A stretch of 8,349 nucleotides of DNA from an uncultured Verrucomicrobiota bacterium. GTDB taxonomy: Bacteria > Verrucomicrobiota > Verrucomicrobiia > Limisphaerales > UBA1096. Positions 6,661-8,349 of this stretch are shown one piece after another. The translations under genes were made by a program, and so were the position numbers. The stretch is from positions 1 through 8,349 of the forward strand of contig CAJWPV010000048.1 in the NCBI GenBank assembly GCA_913045395.1. The letters are read 5' to 3'. Below the pieces are notes generated by a model, which searched no databases, had not been told where the DNA came from, and saw only the letters and a program-made list of their open reading frames with translations. Each line of letters starts with the position of its first letter. Position 1 is the stretch's first letter.

Positions 6661-6779
6661 TCGAGAAATAGGACGAACCGGATTCTATGCTTGTTCGACA
6701 AAAATGCGACCAAAAAATCAATCCAAAAACATGAATTCGATGTTTACTTTAGTTAAAATTTACGGGGGTTTTTAGTGCT
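6661..6779. promoter_or_regulatory. AT-rich spacer upstream of the DUF1501 gene, with one imperfect palindrome
   Basis: This stretch should contain the minus-strand promoter of the DUF1501 gene. A -10-like TAGAAT lies at 6682-6687 (minus strand), but no good -35 sits at the right distance. An inverted repeat AAACAT/ATGTTT (6727-6732 and 6740-6745) flanks a 7-nt centre containing GAATTC and could be an operator. No terminator with a GC stem and T-run was found for the frame that ends at 6780. Functional roles are inferred. Confidence 0.3.
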
Positions 6780-7151
6780 TCAAAAACTTGCTGCAACTTT
6801 TGCTGGCACTTTCTTGAGGCCATCGGTGGTACCTCGGTACTCAGCCAATCCGCCCCGTTCGAGGTTTGTGCGGACCGAATGCCTTCCTTTGACTTCTGAA
6901 AACGGAACCCACCAAATCTCATCGTGTGTAATCAGCACCGACCCGATGTAAGCTGCAATCGCCCGCCGAGTAAAGTTAGTAGGCCGCTCTGATTGCCCCT
7001 CATGTTTACTGGACCGTATGCTTGGGGTTGAGCCATCAATCCTCAGTTTGTAAGTCTGACGACTTTTCGCGGCAACAGTTAAAACGCCTTGAAAACTGCA
7101 CTTAACGCGATGATAGTTGCCTAGCTGTGAAGTCCCTACTAACCACAACAA
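6780..7151 (-). pseudogene. Probable remnant of a group I intron-associated-type PD-(D/E)XK endonuclease (C-terminal half)
   Basis: This open frame of 123 codons has a C-terminal half resembling small PD-(D/E)XK nuclease-like proteins (PDDEXK_5 type, related to I-Ssp6803I). IAAYIGSVLITHDEIWWVPF (65-84) matches the family pattern of a '.AAY.....d.WY.iP' strand pair, followed by EVKGRHSVRTNL and a Tyr at 105 (LAEYRG). Upstream, VAAKS (26-30) sits where the family usually has the catalytic 'VQVKT', so the active-site strand looks eroded, although its Lys survives. The N-terminal part with the catalytic Asp is missing; the first ~20 residues are unlike the family and overlap the start of the plus-strand hydrolase by 25 bp. 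I infer a truncated, decayed gene. The match is pattern recognition from memory, so a chance open frame remains possible. Confidence 0.42.
7089..7117 (+). promoter_or_regulatory. Candidate sigma-70-type promoter for the alpha/beta hydrolase gene
   Basis: A -35-like TTGAAA (7089-7094, 5 of 6 matches to TTGACA) and a -10-like GATAGT (7112-7117, 4 of 6 matches to TATAAT) are separated by 17 bp. Transcription would start near 7124, leaving only about 3 nt before the GTG, so the mRNA would be nearly leaderless. This is consistent with the absence of a Shine-Dalgarno sequence there. Hexamers of this quality also occur by chance. Confidence 0.3.
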
Positions 7152-8014
7152 TCATCGTTTCACTACTGGGCACCCCCGCGTTTGCTGCTCAGCCTACCCT
7201 TCCACCAGAGGGATGGGCCGACGGCTATGTAATCGCCAACGGTATTCGCATCCACTACTGGCGTACCGGCGGCGACAAGCCTGTTATCATCATGGCACAC
7301 GGCTCATCCGACAACGGGCTCTGCTGGACCAACCTCGCCAAAGAACTTACCAACGAATATGACATTATCCTCCCCGATGCACGGGGCCACGGCCTCTCAG
7401 ACCCTCCTACCAAATCTGACTCCGCCGACGCCCAAGCCGAAGACCTCGCTGGCCTTATCCGCAAACTGAAACTCGAAAAGCCCATCGTCATGGGCCACTC
7501 CATGGGCAGTTCTTCTGTCGCATGGTTTGCTGCCAAGTATCCCAATATTCCTCGTGCCGTCATTCTGGAAGACCCACGCCTTACACCTCGCCTACCTTCC
7601 AACTCTCGCGCCTCCAACAACACCGAGGCCCAAGAGAAACGCCGAGCCCAAATCCTCGCCAGAAACAACATGTCCTATGACCGGATAGTTGCCGATCAAC
7701 TCAAGAAAAATCCCAGATGGGGGCGCTCCGAAATTGAAATCTGGGCCACTTCAAAAATCCAACACCATCCCAATACCGCCTACCGCAGGCGCGGCAATCG
7801 TCCACAAACAACCGAAATATTTGGCAAGATCACCGCCCCTACACTCATCCTTAAAGCTGATGCCCAAGGTGAACTCCGCAAAAAAAATATCGAGGTCACC
7901 AGCATTCTCAAGCACGGCAAGATCGTTCATATTGATGGTGCTGGTCACAATGTCCGACGTGATCAAAAGCAACGTCTGCTTGGGGCCTTAAAGGCATTTC
8001 TCGCTGGGTTGTAA
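7127..8014 (+). CDS. Secreted alpha/beta hydrolase
   Basis: The protein has 295 residues. A Sec signal peptide is clear: MKSLLTTTIIVSLLGTPAFA, with probable cleavage after Ala20 or Ala21. The mature protein has the alpha/beta hydrolase fold. The oxyanion-hole loop is HGSSD (58-62), LPDARGHGLSDPP (82-94) is the typical strand-4 region, the nucleophile elbow is GHSMGSS with Ser125, the acid is probably Asp245 in LILKADAQGEL, and His274 lies in IDGAGHNVRRDQ. The triad is complete, so an active esterase, lipase or other hydrolase is likely; the substrate cannot be read from the sequence. A basic, helical cap region occupies about 155-230. GTG at 7127 is the only sensible start, since an in-frame TAA lies at 7103-7105 and the next codons form the signal peptide. 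It is divergent from the upstream minus-strand genes and overlaps the endonuclease-like remnant by 25 bp. Confidence 0.9.
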   Translation: MKSLLTTTIIVSLLGTPAFAAQPTLPPEGWADGYVIANGIRIHYWRTGGDKPVIIMAHGSSDNGLCWTNLAKELTNEYDIILPDARGHGLSDPPTKSDSADAQAEDLAGLIRKLKLEKPIVMGHSMGSSSVAWFAAKYPNIPRAVILEDPRLTPRLPSNSRASNNTEAQEKRRAQILARNNMSYDRIVADQLKKNPRWGRSEIEIWATSKIQHHPNTAYRRRGNRPQTTEIFGKITAPTLILKADAQGELRKKNIEVTSILKHGKIVHIDGAGHNVRRDQKQRLLGALKAFLAGL

Positions 8015-8028
8015 ATCCACTGGTGGAT
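8015..8028 (+). repeat. Perfect inverted repeat directly after the hydrolase stop codon
   Basis: ATCCAC-TG-GTGGAT begins on the base after the TAA. As RNA it folds into a 5-bp stem with loop CUGG. A weaker 4-bp hairpin, TGAG-TTT-CTCA, follows at about 8032-8042. Neither is followed by a T-run, so this is not a canonical intrinsic terminator. It may mark a transcript 3' end or simply be chance. Confidence 0.4.
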
Positions 8029-8077
8029 GGCTGAGTTTCTCAACGCCTAACAGCAGTAAAACGGGTGAAGAATTGAA

Positions 8078-8122
8078 ATGAAACACCTCCTAATCACAAT
8101 CGCAGCTGTGCTGTGCCTTTAA
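8078..8122 (+). pseudogene. Micro-ORF encoding only a signal-peptide-like sequence (probable lipoprotein gene remnant)
   Basis: ATG at 8078 opens a 14-codon frame, MKHLLITIAAVLCL, ending in TAA at 8120-8122. It has the start of a bacterial signal peptide: Lys-His, a hydrophobic core, then a Cys where a lipobox could have been. The upstream context GAAGAATTGAA supplies a plausible purine-rich ribosome-binding region. It resembles the leader 'MKHLL.T.IAAVL.VGC' that I recall from Verrucomicrobiota lipoproteins (some with ankyrin repeats). After the stop, no frame continues as recognisable protein. I infer the surviving 5' end of a lost gene. The alternatives are a translated leader peptide upstream of the next gene, or chance. 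Confidence 0.4.
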
Positions 8123-8132
8123 AATTACTCCA

Positions 8133-8160
8133 TTGACGCAGAGGGATTTTGGACTATTTT
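8133..8160 (+). promoter_or_regulatory. Candidate promoter of the PQQ-like beta-propeller gene
   Basis: A -35-like TTGACG (8133-8138, 5 of 6 matches) and a -10-like TATTTT (8155-8160, 4 of 6) are 16 bp apart. Transcription from about 8167 would give a leader of roughly 18 nt before the ATG at 8185. The position between the dead-end micro-ORF and the next gene is sensible. The -10 lies in a T-run, which weakens the call. Confidence 0.35.
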
Positions 8161-8184
8161 TTTAGCACTAAGTTATATCGAGAA

Positions 8185-8349
8185 ATGAAAACACTCATAA
8201 CAGCCATGCTGCTCGGCTCGGCTGTCTGGCTTCAAGCGGCCGATTGGCCCAACTGGCGCGGTCCCGACCACAACGGTATCTCGCAGGAAACGGACTGGTT
8301 CGAGAAATGGGGCTCGAGCGGCCCCAAGCGACTTTGGAACACCTCGGTC
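8185..8349 (+). CDS. Secreted PQQ-like beta-propeller protein, N-terminal fragment (cut by window edge)
   Basis: Only 55 codons are in the window. They start with a Sec signal peptide, MKTLITAMLLGSAVWLQA, with probable cleavage after Ala18 or Ala19. The mature start ADWPNWRGPDHNGISQETDW is followed by GPKRLWNTSV. The 'DWP.WRGP...G.S.E' opening with a later 'GP..LW' is the standard beginning of the PQQ-binding-like beta-propeller (BamB-like WD40-type repeat) proteins that are numerous in Planctomycetota and Verrucomicrobiota. Most full-length relatives are periplasmic or secreted and not proven PQQ enzymes, so no quinoprotein activity is claimed. The ATG at 8185 is preceded by CGAGAA, a weak Shine-Dalgarno-like sequence. 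The rest of the gene continues past the right edge. Confidence 0.88.
   Translation, partial: MKTLITAMLLGSAVWLQAADWPNWRGPDHNGISQETDWFEKWGSSGPKRLWNTSV

Noticed and set aside
7255..7671. 138-codon minus-strand frame opposite the hydrolase.
   Set aside because: It is antisense to a gene with an intact signal peptide and Ser-Asp-His triad, and no domain is recognisable in the frame.

Overview
The window looks like a chromosomal segment from a Verrucomicrobiota bacterium (Pedosphaera/Limisphaerales-like), with Planctomycetota as the alternative. This assignment is inference from gene content. It rests on a DUF1501 protein with a twin-arginine-type leader, a secreted PQQ-like beta-propeller protein opening with 'DWPNWRGPDHNGIS', an F0 subunit a with a signal-peptide-like N-terminus, and a short delta subunit of a form I associate with Verrucomicrobiota. 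No RNA genes, CRISPR arrays, insertion sequences or complete mobile elements were seen.

Positions 1-3895, minus strand: an F1F0 ATP synthase operon in the standard order atpB-atpE-atpF-atpH-atpA-atpG. atpG is cut by the window edge after 28 codons, and atpD and atpC presumably follow outside. All key residues for proton translocation and ATP catalysis are present. Two RNA-level signals flank atpE: a hairpin plus A/U-rich leader before it, and a perfect 9-bp GC hairpin followed by a U-run after it. Both are plausible devices for making more c subunit than its neighbours. A leader of about 170 bp with several dyads precedes atpB, and no atpI is present there.

Positions 4063-6660, minus strand: an M29-family aminopeptidase with all six metal and catalytic residues, and a secreted DUF1501 protein that lacks the DUF1549/DUF1553 partner gene such proteins usually have. 

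Positions 6661-7126: a boundary between divergent genes. It holds an AT-rich spacer and a minus-strand frame that resembles the C-terminal half of a PD-(D/E)XK endonuclease of the group I intron-associated type, probably a decayed remnant.

Positions 7127-8349, plus strand: a secreted alpha/beta hydrolase with an intact Ser-Asp-His triad; a 14-codon micro-ORF that looks like a signal peptide with no protein attached; and the first 55 codons of the PQQ-like beta-propeller protein.

Most of the window is ordinary core metabolism, and I found no convincing new multi-gene system. The observations most worth a second look are the RNA structures around atpE, the endonuclease remnant and the orphan signal-peptide micro-ORF.
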